The notes beneath the pieces were generated by a model. It had not been told where the DNA came from. It was given only the letters and a program-made list of their open reading frames with translations, and did not search any database. From positions 62,001-126,000 of the forward strand of contig JAJEKV010000060.1 of assembly GCA_021234155.1 (NCBI GenBank): a stretch of 64,000 bases of DNA, read 5' to 3'. Below, piece after piece: positions 33,145 through 44,730 of the stretch. The DNA comes from Isoetes taiwanensis (Eukaryota > Streptophyta > Lycopodiopsida > Isoetales > Isoetaceae). The translations under genes and the position numbers were made by a program. Position 1 is the first letter of the stretch. Every line of letters starts with the position of its first letter.

Positions 33145-35584
33145 AAAAAAAAAAGAGAAGAAAAAACATGCAAACCATTTCTTTATACTAGCATTCACAA
33201 TCGTGAGTGTTCTTAGCTTAAGCTTGGACAATGCTTGGATAATGCAAGTGATCAAGCCGGCTTCCCCTCTCTAAAGCCACAACACCAGCAACTTAGCAAC
33301 TGCCTTACTCTCATAGATCCTAACCAGCTTGTTAAATCATAGCCTTGGGGCATCTGCTCCAGATTGCCCCATTATAGTGACACTAACATCTAGCAAATTA
33401 CCATCATTGGTGTCAACAATAAGCCTCCTAGCAAAGACCCGCCCCTTGGCTGCATGGTTACTAGCCTCCTTTCTCATGGCCAATAGAACTACAACACCAA
33501 ATAATCGACAGATTTGAGGCAAAAACACACTAAAAACTGCAAGGAGAAGACGGACTCACAACTATGAAGAACTTCGGCATCCCTCTTATCTTATCTTATC
33601 TTATCTTCAAGCTGTGGATGCCCAAATACAAAATGCCACGCCGAAATGCCACATACATTTATTTCAAGTCCAGCCATGCTTACCCACACCATCAAAACTA
33701 GACCGAAAATGCAAAATCCCAATATACGATTGGTCAAACTCCACATTTCACGTCTGTTTAATTCCTACGGCTGTTTCAGAAGAGCTTTTCTTGGAAGCTT
33801 TTTTTTTCAGTAGTGTGGCGATTCGTCTAAACCGTAAGTGTTTTCAGGTAAAATGGATTTCTGCAATTGCTTTTCTTCAGCAGCATTCCTGCTAAAAATT
33901 TTATTTGTTCATGAAGGTGGAATTTTTTATCGGGATAAATCCACAGAGCTTTGAAACCTGCATCAGTTCTTTTGGAGAAACCTGCATCAGTGCGTATTTG
34001 AGGATCGCAGACAAGGACGTCAGGAAGCTATTTTATCTTTGAAACCTAAGTATTTTCAGCTTTCTGGTCTTAAGGGTGTCGATTCTCTTGAATGGGAAAT
34101 TCTTGCAGCATTTATTATTGGTGAATGAACTCAGGATTTTGAAGTACCTGTGAAGATTCTTTACCAACATGAGTGCAAGCTATGCGAAAAAATCTTTGGC
34201 GGAATAGACCAAGAAGTTTATTTCCCTGAGATTTTTTGCAAGATCATTCGCGCAGGAATGGGTACCATGTTCAGAATCATTTTCCCCCTTCGTTGCAGGG
34301 CTTTAAATGCAACACGTTCTTGGAAATTCTGATCAGGTCTGGTGTCACAGGGCTTATGAGATTCTGCCAAAGGCTCTTCACTTCTTATGATCAGGTCTAC
34401 CATCATAGGCCTTATGAATTCGGCCTAAGGCCATACTTCTTGATTCCTAAGACCTATTGCTTTCTGGCACTTTGCTTCTACTATTTTTCTATTTTTTTCT
34501 ATTTTTCTACTTCTTGGTTTCTGGCACTTTGCTTCTACTATTTTTCTTTAAGGTCTCAGTTAACTCATTTGATCTCTGCTCTACTTTTACATTGTCACAT
34601 TTGGAAGCAGCTACAAGCCTGTGCTTGGGAGTGGAAGTAAAAGGTTAATTCAATTTTGCAAATCGTCAAATAGCTAGCTTGCTATTGTGCTATATTATCT
34701 AGCTAATATATTATGTATTTCCTATTTGTATGGTCAGAATATTATCTTCTGAGTCTAATTTTATGCTTTGCTTAGTCTCTTATGTGTTGGATCTTATGCG
34801 AGTTTATGCATTGTATTGGTGTTTTCGTACTTTATATGTTATAATGTAAACAAAATCCATCTTGCTATGTGCGCATAATTATGCCACGTTTGTTATAGCT
34901 TATGTGAAAGAAACGGCTTGGCTTATAATGTTTGAGAAGTTTGGAAGTAGTCTGCTCATGTTATTTAGCACACGCAGCTTGCAGTGAGTTATTGATGTGT
35001 GAGTTGGTGGTGGCACAAAGAAATGCACAAGTTTCTAATGACTTTTTTTGCTTTTTTGTAGGTTTGGTGCCAGTAGAGCATGGACTCTATGTGTTTTGGA
35101 AGGTGCGAATTTGTGCAGATGCATTTGCTTCTGCTTTAGTAATATTCATAGAAATATTGAGATGGCAGCCTCTAAGACTGTAATGTTTTATATCAAAAAA
35201 CTGATTAGAGGATGCACTTGGCCTGAAACACAAATGTTATCGTTGTGCAGTATAGCTGGCATGCATCATTGGAAGGACTGATTTTTCTGTTCCATAAGGT
35301 CAATTCTTCTCTAAATTGTTTAATGGTTATGCATTTTCTGTAGTAAATAGAATAGAATAGAATAGTTTTTTTAAAAGTAAGCTGCTTAGCACCTTTCCAT
35401 CAGAAGGCATACACGTTTGCCTTTGATATTTTTAACACTATCGTAAGATGTTAGCAGTTATGAGAATTGTAGCTGAGTTTTGTATATCTTTCTACATGTT
35501 CCAACTAAGCCAGATCTCTTTGAAACCAGCATTTAGCATCTCTCTATATTAGGTAATAGACATAAGAGTTTTGTTGGTTATCAG
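33145..35584. other. No intact gene; short repeats
   Basis: Around 33337-33528 a minus-strand phrase (RLIVDTNDGNLLDVSVTI) looks coding-like but is isolated. At 33582-33607 is a (CTTAT)n microsatellite. At 34463-34492 and 34519-34548 a 30-base unit (TTTCTGGCACTTTGCTTC...) is directly repeated. At about 35346-35365 is an (AATAG)n run. Nothing else is supported. Confidence 0.4.
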
Positions 35585-35955
35585 GTTAAGCTATCAGGCT
35601 ATGCTGGTTACATAGATTGCAAAGAGGCTATGAAAATATTTGCTGCAATAGTACATGGGGACATGAAGCCAGATAAAGTGAATTACCTAAGTATTTTAGT
35701 CATTTGTACAAATGCAGAGGTTCTTGAAATTGGAAAACTTGTCAATGCTTATTTGGATAAAAGATACAGATGAAGTCAGCTTTGATACCTCGCTTGGCAA
35801 TACACTTGCAAGCATGTACATTAATTGTAAAAGCATTGGGGATGCCCACCATGTATTAGATAGAATGCTTGCATTAGATATAGCTACATGGACTGTAATT
35901 ACATGGCATTCAACCATTATGTGGGGAGCCCTACTTAATCTGTATACCAAATGAG
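35585..35955 (+). pseudogene. Pentatricopeptide repeat protein remnant
   Basis: Two frames read as PPR units. The first is 35585-35772 (GYAGYIDCKEAMKIFAAIVH, GDMKPDKVNYLSILVICTN, then EIGKLVNAYL). After a frameshift near 35765 it continues as LGNTLASMYINCKSIGDAHH and VLDRMLALDIATWTVITW. The pattern of long and short repeats is that of PLS-type PPR proteins, organellar RNA-editing or processing factors. A fragment only, with no start or C-terminal domain. Confidence 0.7.
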
Positions 35956-37640
35956 GAACATGCACAGTGTGGAGATCTATCAAAGTCTATAGAACTTTAT
36001 AATAGAATATAGAACTTCTTTCACATTACTTAGCAAATCGTTTAAACAGTATTGATTGACATGCTCAAAAAATAGAACCTATACAACCACATGTAGTGGG
36101 AGGAGCCGAATTGATCAACATGAGCAGGCAATAGTATGTTCACACTGTTTGGCAAATCATTAAGCAAGACCTCTCTAAACACTGCTGATTGTACATGATA
36201 AAATAGAACTTGCGCAACCAATTGCACTGGGAGTAGCTAAACTTGAGCAGCTCGCATCCACGCATCTATTAACAACCTCTTACAATCCATGGGCCTATAA
36301 CGTTTCTTCCTTCCAGTTTTTGACAACCAAGATTTCTTGCACATGCCAAAAGGAGATTTTTAGACCTTACACTTCTTGCTTAGGTAAAAAAATTCCACTA
36401 AAATCTCTAGAACTTGCAAAATCTGCCATAGACTACTTTGCATAATTATCTAAATTCAGAATTTGAAGGACACATATATAGGCTTTCATATTAAGCTCAT
36501 GTTCCTTGGCCTCAGAGCTTCTACTTCCAGGTTTGTGGCTAAAGATTCTATTCCTGCTACTTCTAGCTAAGACAATGAAGGTAATGCCAATTTGTTTACA
36601 AGGTAAAGAATAAATGCCAATCTGTGGAAGCATCCTCCTCACATCGCTCAATCGTGTCAAGATCCGAATCCATTGGGATGTACGCAAGCGTGGAGTGAAA
36701 GCGCAAGAGAGAGAAAATGATTCAAAGATGTGCAGAGAATATCATATGCCTCATGAAATTTTTTATCGCATGTGAAAACCCTTCCTATTTTCCTTCATGC
36801 GTGGAAAATAGGAAGGGTTTCTATAGCATTGGAAAATAGGAAGGGTTTCCTTCCAAAATTTGAATTCTAGGGTGACTTGCATACAACAAAATTTAAATTG
36901 AAATGCACTTATTTACTCCAAATGCACTTTAAAAGAAATCTTTAAAAGATTCCCTAAAATTCCCCAAAAAAGGTCCATTTTCGCGGTCTATTTGTGACAA
37001 GTGTGATAGTTTCAATATTTTAGACACCATTTTTGAGCTTCTTATTAAGCTTAGCATACATATAAAATTGTTTGATACCCTATTTTGGTCCCCTAGTTTG
37101 ATACAAGAAATACTAACAAATTTAAGGACCCTAGATTGACATTCAAACAAACAGCAATTGCACTAGAGCAACTAAAAAGTATGATATTCGGAGTTTTCAA
37201 AATCGCTACAAATTTATGAACAAAATCGTAAAAAATATAGTACATTTAACATTCTTAACAAAGTTATATTTTGCGGATAAATCAGGATGCATGTCTTCAT
37301 CTGACTCGTTGAGACCATGATCACCAAAGTTATTCGTGTCCTCTGCCTCACTATCAAAAGTGGATCTTCCTCATCGCTGTCTATTAATAAAACTTCATCA
37401 CATCTCTAACAACCTTTTTGGGTGGTTCACTCAACCAGCATTCTGACCTTAGTAACATTTGAATCACAACATTCAATTTGTAAGTTCCGTCTTATATAGT
37501 TGCCCTAAAATGTGTTGCCAACTTGCTATATAATTTTGTACGCGGACATGGCCAGGTAACCATACAACCTGGCCCTTTCATAAAATGATGTGTTTTTAGT
37601 ATCAGTTCGTAGGCTTTAATTTTTTCCACGTCATCGGATG
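35956..37640. other. Unassigned, contains one strong hairpin
   Basis: No coding frame. It includes the perfect inverted repeat at 36776-36820 and a pair of similar phrases ('tgagcag..aatagtatgtt'/'ttgagcagctcgc' with 'aaatcgtttaa/aaatcattaa') between 36030 and 36250. Confidence 0.35.
36776..36820. repeat. Perfect 18-bp inverted repeat with 9-base loop
   Basis: AAACCCTTCCTATTTTCC (36776-36793), loop TTCATGCGT, then the exact reverse complement (36803-36820). A third copy of GGAAAATAGGAAGGGTTT lies at 36831-36848, so the right arm is tandemly repeated. Confidence 0.9.
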
Positions 37641-37857
37641 GTATAAATTTATACTGTGGGGGAGCTCAAGGGGTATAGATTCATATTGTTTTGCACTAAA
37701 TGGTATAAATTTATAGCGCGTGAGCTCAAGGGGTAAAAATGTATACAAGAAGAGAACTCGAGCGGTATAAATTTATACCGCATGTGAGCTCAAGTGGTAT
37801 AAATTTATACCACCACACAATATAAATTTATACCATGCCATGGTATAAATTTATACC
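37641..37857. repeat. Palindrome cluster 1 (GGTATAAATTTATACC), six copies
   Basis: Near-perfect copies at 37641, 37702, 37764, 37796, 37821 and 37842, with degenerate ones near 37672 and 37736. Several are preceded by GAGCTCAAG, giving a loose higher-order repeat of about 32-55 bases. No coding frame. It lies about 2.2 kb beyond the 3' end of the methyltransferase gene. Confidence 0.9.
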
Positions 37858-39299
37858 ACGAGCTCTCTTTCGAATTTTTCGTAATATAAAGCCTTACATT
37901 ATTTACGCATAGAAATTTCATCAAATGGAACTTTATTTATGGTTATAACATGATACTGCATGGATGAAACACGTCATTGCTTGGCTATAACGAGGCAAAA
38001 TCTAATCTACATCTCGAATGGATCTAGATGGTATACATCTATACTGTGGCTAGGAAATTTTGGTGTGAGAAAAATTTTAGGGTTTTGTCAATCTCTCAAT
38101 CCAGGGGGTTCTTGGTGCGGCCAGAGTTTGTCTGATTGTTTTGAAGAATGTTTGATGCTTTTCAAGAAGGAAGAAAATTTTCTTAGGGTAAATAGGCTTT
38201 TATGGACATAAAAAGATTGTGATAGCAATAGGTATTGGTATTACTTATTCTGTATTCGCCTATGCATAGAGCCTCGGTCCTGATCAAATTCATGCCTTCA
38301 TATTTTGGCCATTCTTATGCTAAACACTTATGTGCATCTGTAAATCTGTGATTTCTGAAGGTTTTTCTTTTGGCCAATTCATTCTAGGACGAAACAGATA
38401 ATAACAAGTCCAAAGGCAGATCTTTAGCAGCATGACAACAATTTCACACCTCAAGTCCTCTGCTTTTGTCTCAGTTTTGATTAGAAGCCAAGGATTGGAA
38501 AAGGGAAAGGCGTAACAAATTTGGGTCGGCATGATGTCAAAGGCACTATCTCAGATCTAGAAAAGCTGCGGCTTTTTTAGATTTCATGGCATAAACATGT
38601 GAAAGATGGCTAAAACCTTCACAAATGATCTGCCTCTGCTCTGTTTGTACAGCAAGTAACATCCGGAATGTTTTGTATGCCTCAGAGCACATGGATGCAA
38701 TATGTGGATGCTTGGAGAAGAATAAATATAAGTCAGTGGGTCATTCTATTTCCAGTTCTTGGCCTCAGCTTGAGTTTATATGCAGTTCACAAGGCATACT
38801 ATGGGCATCATTAATCTCAACTGCTCAACCTTATGTGATTAGCTCTTATTTGAATAATTGTGCAACTGTGCTAATTTGTGCAACCGTGCATAGAATATAT
38901 TCATAGCAAGATGGCTGGATGTTAAGAGGGCTGGGGATGGCCTACTTTAACACTTATACCAAAGATAAGATCCAATATCATGCACAAAATGGTAGCAGCC
39001 TTTGGTTCATGCATTCTTTGGCTGTTTTAGATGTAGAAACAAGAGAACACGTGCAACAAAGGTTCGTCAGATGCTCAATCTGCAAATTTTGTTACCAAGT
39101 TTAAATTGCTTCTAAAGAAGGATGAGCTTTTAATGATGCAATAGTTCAAGATTTTCCCCAGATGTCAGCCTTGAATGGGTTGTAATTCATTATTAAACAA
39201 AGATGTCAGCCTTGAAAGGGCTAGTTGATTATTAGACAAAGATGTCATAGCTTGTGCTGAAAGTCCTGAAAACATATTATGGAACATGTGTTGGTATTG
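37858..39299. other. Unassigned; one degenerate palindrome and weak PPR-like pieces
   Basis: A degenerate palindrome copy is at about 38030 (GGTATACATCTATACTG). No confident gene. Confidence 0.3.
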
Positions 39300-39610
39300 C
39301 TAATGTGCAATGGTGTCTTACAGTGACTTCATACTAGGAAGATATCACAAAGAAAAGATGCAGATCTATGCAGAGATGGCAGTGATGGCAGGGCATAGAT
39401 GCAGGATAAGGGAGCAAATGTGGTTTCTTGGACCATCATTATTTCTACATATGCTCAAAATAGGTCTTACGAAGAGGCCTTCCATATTTTCCAGCAAATG
39501 CAGATTGAGAGTATCTTGCCAAATAATTTATACAATCCTTTCAGTATGCACCAAGAAAATCATACACATTCCATCATTGTGAAACATAAATTAGAGGGGA
39601 ATAAGGTTTA
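39300..39610 (+). pseudogene. Pentatricopeptide repeat fragment
   Basis: The frame 39399-39611 begins with a nearly textbook PPR unit: NVVSWTIIISTYAQNRSYEE followed by AFHIFQQMQIESILPNNL. It is preceded by a broken stretch. It has the same strand and class as 35585-35955, from which it is separated by 3.3 kb containing palindrome cluster 1. They may be pieces of one gene. Confidence 0.7.
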
Positions 39611-40077
39611 AAATGAAACACACTTATTTAAGAAGTGCGTTTGAAAGATTCCTTTATAAAAATTGAAAACTTGAAAAAACAGACAAAATAGGGAGCAAAA
39701 TAGATTGTTGAGCACTTAGCGTTCAGAATACCCCGAAAAAAGTAACATTTTTGAAGCTTTTTCATTTTTCAAAGAGGGCAAAAAAAAAAAACTTGTTTTA
39801 AGGAGAGAAACATTAGTTTTAAAAACTAAATAAGTACTTATTGTTGAAAATAGAAGGAAATATAGTTTGTCTTTTTGCACGCTTAATATAAGTACTACTA
39901 AAATCAAACATATAAAAGACAAAGAGTGTGAAATCATGGAGCAAGAAAGACACAGAAAGACAAAGTTATAATTAAGCATTGTTGAAGACACAAAGCTTTC
40001 AGTTTCATAAATATATATATTATAATTCTTAGCACATACCTTACAATGGAAGTAAAGGCACTCACACAATCAAATAA

Positions 40078-43000
40078 TTATAATGATATTTCAATCAGTC
40101 TGTACCCCTTAGGATCTGGCTCTTGCGAGGACACAACAGCAGAGACGCCTACTTCTGATTCCAAGTCCACAGGACTCTCGTACCCCTTAGGATCTGGCTC
40201 TTGCGAGGACACAACAGCGGAGACGCCTACTTCTGATTCCAATCCTACTGGCGCAGGCGGTTTCTCGGGCACAGGCTCCACAGGCTCCAGGTCGACAAAC
40301 TCCACCTCCTTGTCTTTTCTCCCCATAATAGGAGGCTGGATTTCTGTATAAGTGCCTTTTACATTGCCAGCACCGTTCTTTGTTCCCAGCTCCTCATTTT
40401 CATCAGGAAAGGATTCACAAGAGCTTATCCTGGTCCTGATAAAACTTATTTTATCTGGGTCTATGTCGATAGAGACAACATTGCGCCCCTGCTTAAGGGC
40501 GCAAATTGCTGTGGTGCATGTTCCAGAAAAAGCATCCAAAATCCAGTCGCCTGGGCGAGAAAACCACTGTATTAAGTTATTAATGAGCCTCTGTGGCTTC
40601 TGATAATGGGACACCACAGCGCCTTGTCTCTGTGGGTCTCTTAACTTTTGCTAAACAGCCGGGTACTGAAAAGCATTGCAGGGAGGAGTCTTCTCATTCT
40701 GCGTATTGAAATGAGCCATGGTTTTTTTGGCGTCCGCGCTGTAAAAACCTATGTGGAAATGCTCAAAACAGCTCACTAAGCGCGGACCACCACCATGTCC
40801 CTTGACGTTCGTTTTTAGCCTGCCAAACAATACAGCAATTAAAAATTAATAGAAAGAAAACAATGAAAATAAGTTAGCCCAGTGGTGTGGCGGTATAAAT
40901 TTATACCACGGCTGCCTTGTATAAATTTATACCACGGTGCATGCCGTATGAATTTATACAAAGGTTGCCTTGTTGTATAAATTTATACCACGATTGTTCC
41001 AGCCGTATAAATTTATACCTTAAGGCAACTGAGGTATAAATTTATACCGTGGAGTTACAGTAAATAAAAAAACAATAAATATGAAGCTTATCAAACGCAG
41101 TTTTCGAAGACGGCGTTACAGACAGCTCCCAGAGGTTTAAGCACCGACATCGTCTGCAGGTCGGAATGAAAAATGATAACCCTCCAGTTTGCAGATATCG
41201 TGACATCCTTCAGCCCGTCCAAAAAAGCGGCGCTATCTTTAATTTTAAAGCCGTATGGAATATCTGCTATGCACAAAGTAAAATTTTGCTTGTCCAAAAG
41301 TGTCCCCAGCTTAGTGCAATCACCCTGAACGACCTTGTACAAGCAGTCCTGATCAAACATTGTAAATCTTTCATAGCTAGTGTCAAAAGTGTTGGGGCCG
41401 ACTTCTTTTCCCTGTTCAATGGTCTTAAGTCTCTGCCTTTCCTCTTTGGCCCTACGAACCAGGTTCAAAAAGCCTACTGGTAGCCCTTTCTTCTTGTTCT
41501 GCAAGAAAACAGTGAGACAAAGGCACAAAGACAAAACATGTTTTTTGCAAAACTTACCCAGCCACTGAAGTTAACTGCATGCTCTCTAATTATACTGTCT
41601 GTCGTACAAGTTGGGTAAAGAAGCTTGCACTCCTCCCAGTCTTCTAGGTTTAGTTGCTTCATCAACTCGGCTTGGCAGGTGACAATGTCTTTCTGACTGC
41701 AAGGAGAAAAAGGTTGTAAGACGAAGTGAGGAATTAAAGAAAGTACATGAGACTTACGTCTTAGCTTCCTTGGCCATTTCTTCTAGAGTAAATTCTCCAG
41801 GAGACGTACAAAAATTTCTTTGCTTTTTAGTCCCTGTAGCTGAGTCCAGGGTACTATGCTCATGTTTTTCTGTTTTCCATCAATATTTTTTTTTTGGTTT
41901 TTTTCCAGTGGAGCTAGCTTGTTCTTTAAGCTCACCATCCTCGAACATGCAAAAAAAAATTTCTTGAAAATCCCAAACTTCTCAATGGTCGAAGTCAAAT
42001 CATTTAGTGTATTTGAAAGCCTAACCTTGAAAGCAGGGCTCGGTATAAATTTATACCGAGCCAAGGCACGGTATAAATTTATACCGAGCCTTGGCACGAT
42101 ATAAATTTATACCGCGCCTTGCTTTTAATGTTGGTATAAATTTATACAGATTGAGGCCAGTGCACAGTTCACTTCACACTAAACATACTACTAAAAGATA
42201 ATTAAAAGTTTTACTTACTTGACCATCTCGGAAGGCAAGCTGGAAGTAATTGTCGTACTGCTTTACAGCCATTATAGGCTTCTTATCGGAATCATAACTA
42301 AGGCAGCACTCTGTGACACAAGCTTCTCGAAGCTCTTGGAGCTTGTTCTTTTGCTTTTTAAAGTCATCTCCATGCACTGTCTTGAACTCCACGTACTCTC
42401 GGTGCATAAAGCGGATCTTGTCTATCAGGCTCATTTTCAATCTGAATTCATTATCGAGATTATGACTCACGGCAATGACTTTTGCTTCTTCGTCTGTCAC
42501 CCCAACGTAGATATGTGCTTCCACGCTCTTCCAGACTTCATTACGGCTTTCTTCTTTTGAAAGTTCTTTTCTTGCTTTATAACTATGTGTGCCTCCAAGA
42601 ACATAATAGGTGTAATCTTCGAAGTCTGCCTTTTTGTAGTCTTTTAATTGGTTGCACTGACTTCTGTCTACCATCACAACTAGTGGCGACACATGGGCAT
42701 GAGGATTCCTTCTCATTCTTTGCTTGAGGATAGCCACATGTGCGCGTACAGCTTTCGGACCTGAAGCACTCTTACCCCATCTTCATTTTTTGGTGGCCTC
42801 TTAATCGTGCTCAGTGTCAAAGAGATGGTTTGCTTGAGGAGTTTGGTCTCGTTAACCCTCTTTAAAATAGCACTTGACTTGTCTGAGGGCCGCACAACAA
42901 TGTCTGCTCCAGGAGCCTTTTGGAGAGCTTCTGCTGACTCCTCTATGGTCAAGGCCTTTGTGGTTCTTGACCTTTTTTTTGGTGGGAGGCTGTGTGTCTA

Positions 43001-43528
43001 CTACCAATGCCGATCTCTTGTTCTTCCCTCTTGTCACCACCGGTTCCTCCTCTGACTCTTCTTCTTCTTCCGATTCCTCTTCCTTCTCGACATCTTCTTT
43101 AGGAATAGGGTACCAAAGACCTTTGACCATCTCCTTTTCTTCACAAAGTATTACTGAGGACAAAATGTCCACTATGTCCTGTAATGCAAGGTAAATTAGG
43201 AAGAAGACGGTATAAATTTATACGTTAAGACAGACCTACTTACATAGCCATTCTTGTAATTTTCCGCCATGTAATCATGCACGTCTTTAGGTTTGCACAT
43301 GCTTATTCGAAGCATTCTACTGTTTAGAATGTAGTAGACGTCCCCGTCGTCATTTACGCACTTCATAAGAATCTCATCTTCATTTTCTGTAGCAACGAGG
43401 CTTGTCATTTCGCTGGCGGGGTAGTAATCATCCGACTTCCACTTTCCCCTCCCTGACTGATAACACAAATAAAGGGCACGCCTCGCTGGGTTTGGCGCTC
43501 TCTCGCCCCCTCGCGGTAATGCATTCAC
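40078..43528 (-). CDS. ParB-like domain + N4/N6 DNA methyltransferase, multi-exon (some frame damage)
   Basis: Minus-strand gene with short GT-AG introns: 43241-43179, 42218-42026, 41757-41697, 41557-41499 and one ending at 40820. Exon 1 (43528-43242) is unrecognised. Exon 2 has an acidic Glu/Ser stretch and then a ParB/sulfiredoxin-like domain (SPLVVMVDRSQ ... YYVLGGTHSYKARKEL, about 42690-42558). A Lys-rich linker follows. Exon 5 has methyltransferase motif IV as DIPYG (41264-41250). The last exon has motif I, WILDAFSGTCTTAICAL then VVSIDID (about 40540-40475). Motif IV before motif I is the permuted order of beta-class bacterial N4-cytosine/N6-adenine methyltransferases that use S-adenosylmethionine. 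ParB-methyltransferase fusions are known from bacteria and phages. The tail has two 25-residue repeats (40106-40250). Damage: one-base shifts at homopolymers near 42975, 42790 and within 41783-41990, and an in-frame TAG at 40651-40653. These could be decay, assembly error or missed tiny introns. The donor before the last exon is not clear. Confidence 0.7.
40892..41048. repeat. Palindrome cluster 2, six copies, inside the last intron of the methyltransferase gene
   Basis: Copies at 40892, 40919, 40946 (one mismatch), 40975, 41005 and 41033, spaced 26-30 bases. Several flanks read AAGGCA/TGCCTT, extending the inverted symmetry. The block lies between the exon with motif IV and the exon with motif I. 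Confidence 0.9.
42037..42147. repeat. Palindrome cluster 3, four copies, inside an intron of the methyltransferase gene
   Basis: Copies centred near 42050, 42078, 42106 and 42140. The first is extended to a perfect 26-base palindrome (42037-42062) by GGCTC/GAGCC flanks. The cluster fills most of the intron 42218-42026. Confidence 0.9.
43207..43221. repeat. Single palindrome in the first intron of the methyltransferase gene
   Basis: One copy (GGTATAAATTTATAC) occupying the middle of a 63-base intron. Confidence 0.85.
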
Positions 43529-43868
43529 GCCGTCGATCTCTCAGTCCATATGTCCGTGGTCGTATCGTGGTCGCGGGGCTCGTTGGTTTTGCCTTTGATG
43601 ATTGGCCTCTCCGTGTGAACGTGATCTTGGGGCTGGAAAGGCGCAAAAAAATCCATTTTCACATCAGAAATATAGTTTTTCTCCACTACTTTAAACACTT
43701 TAACTGTAAGAAAAGTGGCTTAAAGGACCTAAAATGCACGCTATTTTAACCCTTTTTTGTGTCAATTGACGGTAAAACACAACGTTATTACTCAACTACT
43801 ATGGCTCAAGACCTTTTTTTAGACACACGACACTTCACGAGAATTTAAACCACGGACGTTGTTTTCTC

Positions 43869-44284
43869 GTATAAATTTATACCGCAAGTGTTTACAAAGC
43901 TTTTGTTAAAACGACATTGGTCTCCTTCTGTATAAATTTATACTGAAAGTGTTCTGGAACGGTATAAATTTACGCCCGAAGACGGCGGTGATAAATTTAT
44001 ACCGCTGTAAAACGCTATAAAGATAATTTATCGCTGAAGACGAAGCCAGAGTATAAATTTATACCGATAAGCGAATGTGTTCGAGGCGGTGATAAATTTA
44101 TACCGCTTCGAGGCGATAAATTTATTCTGGCTCGAGGCGGTATAAATTTATAACGGCCGTGCTTCGAGGCATATAAATTTATACCGCAGTTTCCTCTCGC
44201 GAGCGGTATAAATTTATACCGGCCTTCGTCTTTGAGCGTATCAATTTATACCGTTCCAGAACCACTTTCGGTATAAATTTATAC
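43869..44284. repeat. Palindrome cluster 4, about twelve copies
   Basis: Copies or close variants at roughly 43869, 43931, 43961, 43989, 44051, 44091, 44115, 44140, 44170, 44205, 44237 and 44270. Variants include GGTGATAAATTTATACC and one-base changes inside the core. Spacers are GC-rich and short (15-60 bases) and partly repeated (CGAGGCGG). Confidence 0.88.
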
Positions 44285-44536
44285 AGACGGACCTTAGACT
44301 CAACAGAGTAAAAGAGATGTGAAACTAGAATAGTATGGATTAGAGACTTACGTGCTTATAGCTGTTCGTGAGAGCAAATTAGAGGGAGTATATAAGGCGC
44401 AGCGCGAGCGGCTTCGACTTCGAACAGCGTATGGAGAAAATAGAACGACCGGCGCCCGGCTTAAGTACCTCTGCTCAGAGCCTTTTCGTATAGCGGTTCT
44501 CCATAAAGTGTCCCATACAAGTATCTGTGAATTTTC

Positions 44537-44705
44537 GTATAAATTTATACCATTTGTGCTCTAAGTTGCCGTTCTCTGTATAAATTTATACCATCCCTGT
44601 ATAAATTTATACACTCTGCCGCTCAAAGTTGCCCTTCCCTGTATAAATTTATACCATCTGCAGATAAATTTATACCGTCGCTTCTTCGTGGGTATAAATT
44701 TATAC
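44537..44705. repeat. Palindrome cluster 5, six copies
   Basis: Copies at 44537, 44578, 44599, 44641, 44663 (left half shortened) and 44691, running up to the start codon of the transposase-like gene. Confidence 0.88.
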
Positions 44706-44730
44706 AAGCAGGACGCTTAACTTTCTGAGT

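Larger units (their letters stand above)
43529..44730. promoter_or_regulatory. Shared divergent promoter region between methyltransferase and transposase-like genes
   Basis: A 1.2-kb interval between the divergent start codons. It carries palindrome clusters 4 and 5 and a possible TATA box on the plus strand (TATATAAGG, 44389-44397) in a gap between them. The closest palindrome ends 25 bases before the plus-strand ATG at 44731. A protein encoded by the element binding these sites could control both genes; this is inference. Confidence 0.6.

Noticed and set aside
37641-44705. CRISPR-like array reading of the spaced GGTATAAATTTATACC repeats
   Set aside because: The repeats are short palindromes, spacer length is irregular, they interrupt a eukaryotic intron-bearing gene, and there are no cas genes.
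37641-44705. The palindromes as multiple TATA boxes
   Set aside because: Most copies lie in introns or far from starts, and conservation covers both flanks of the symmetric core, which a TATA box would not need.
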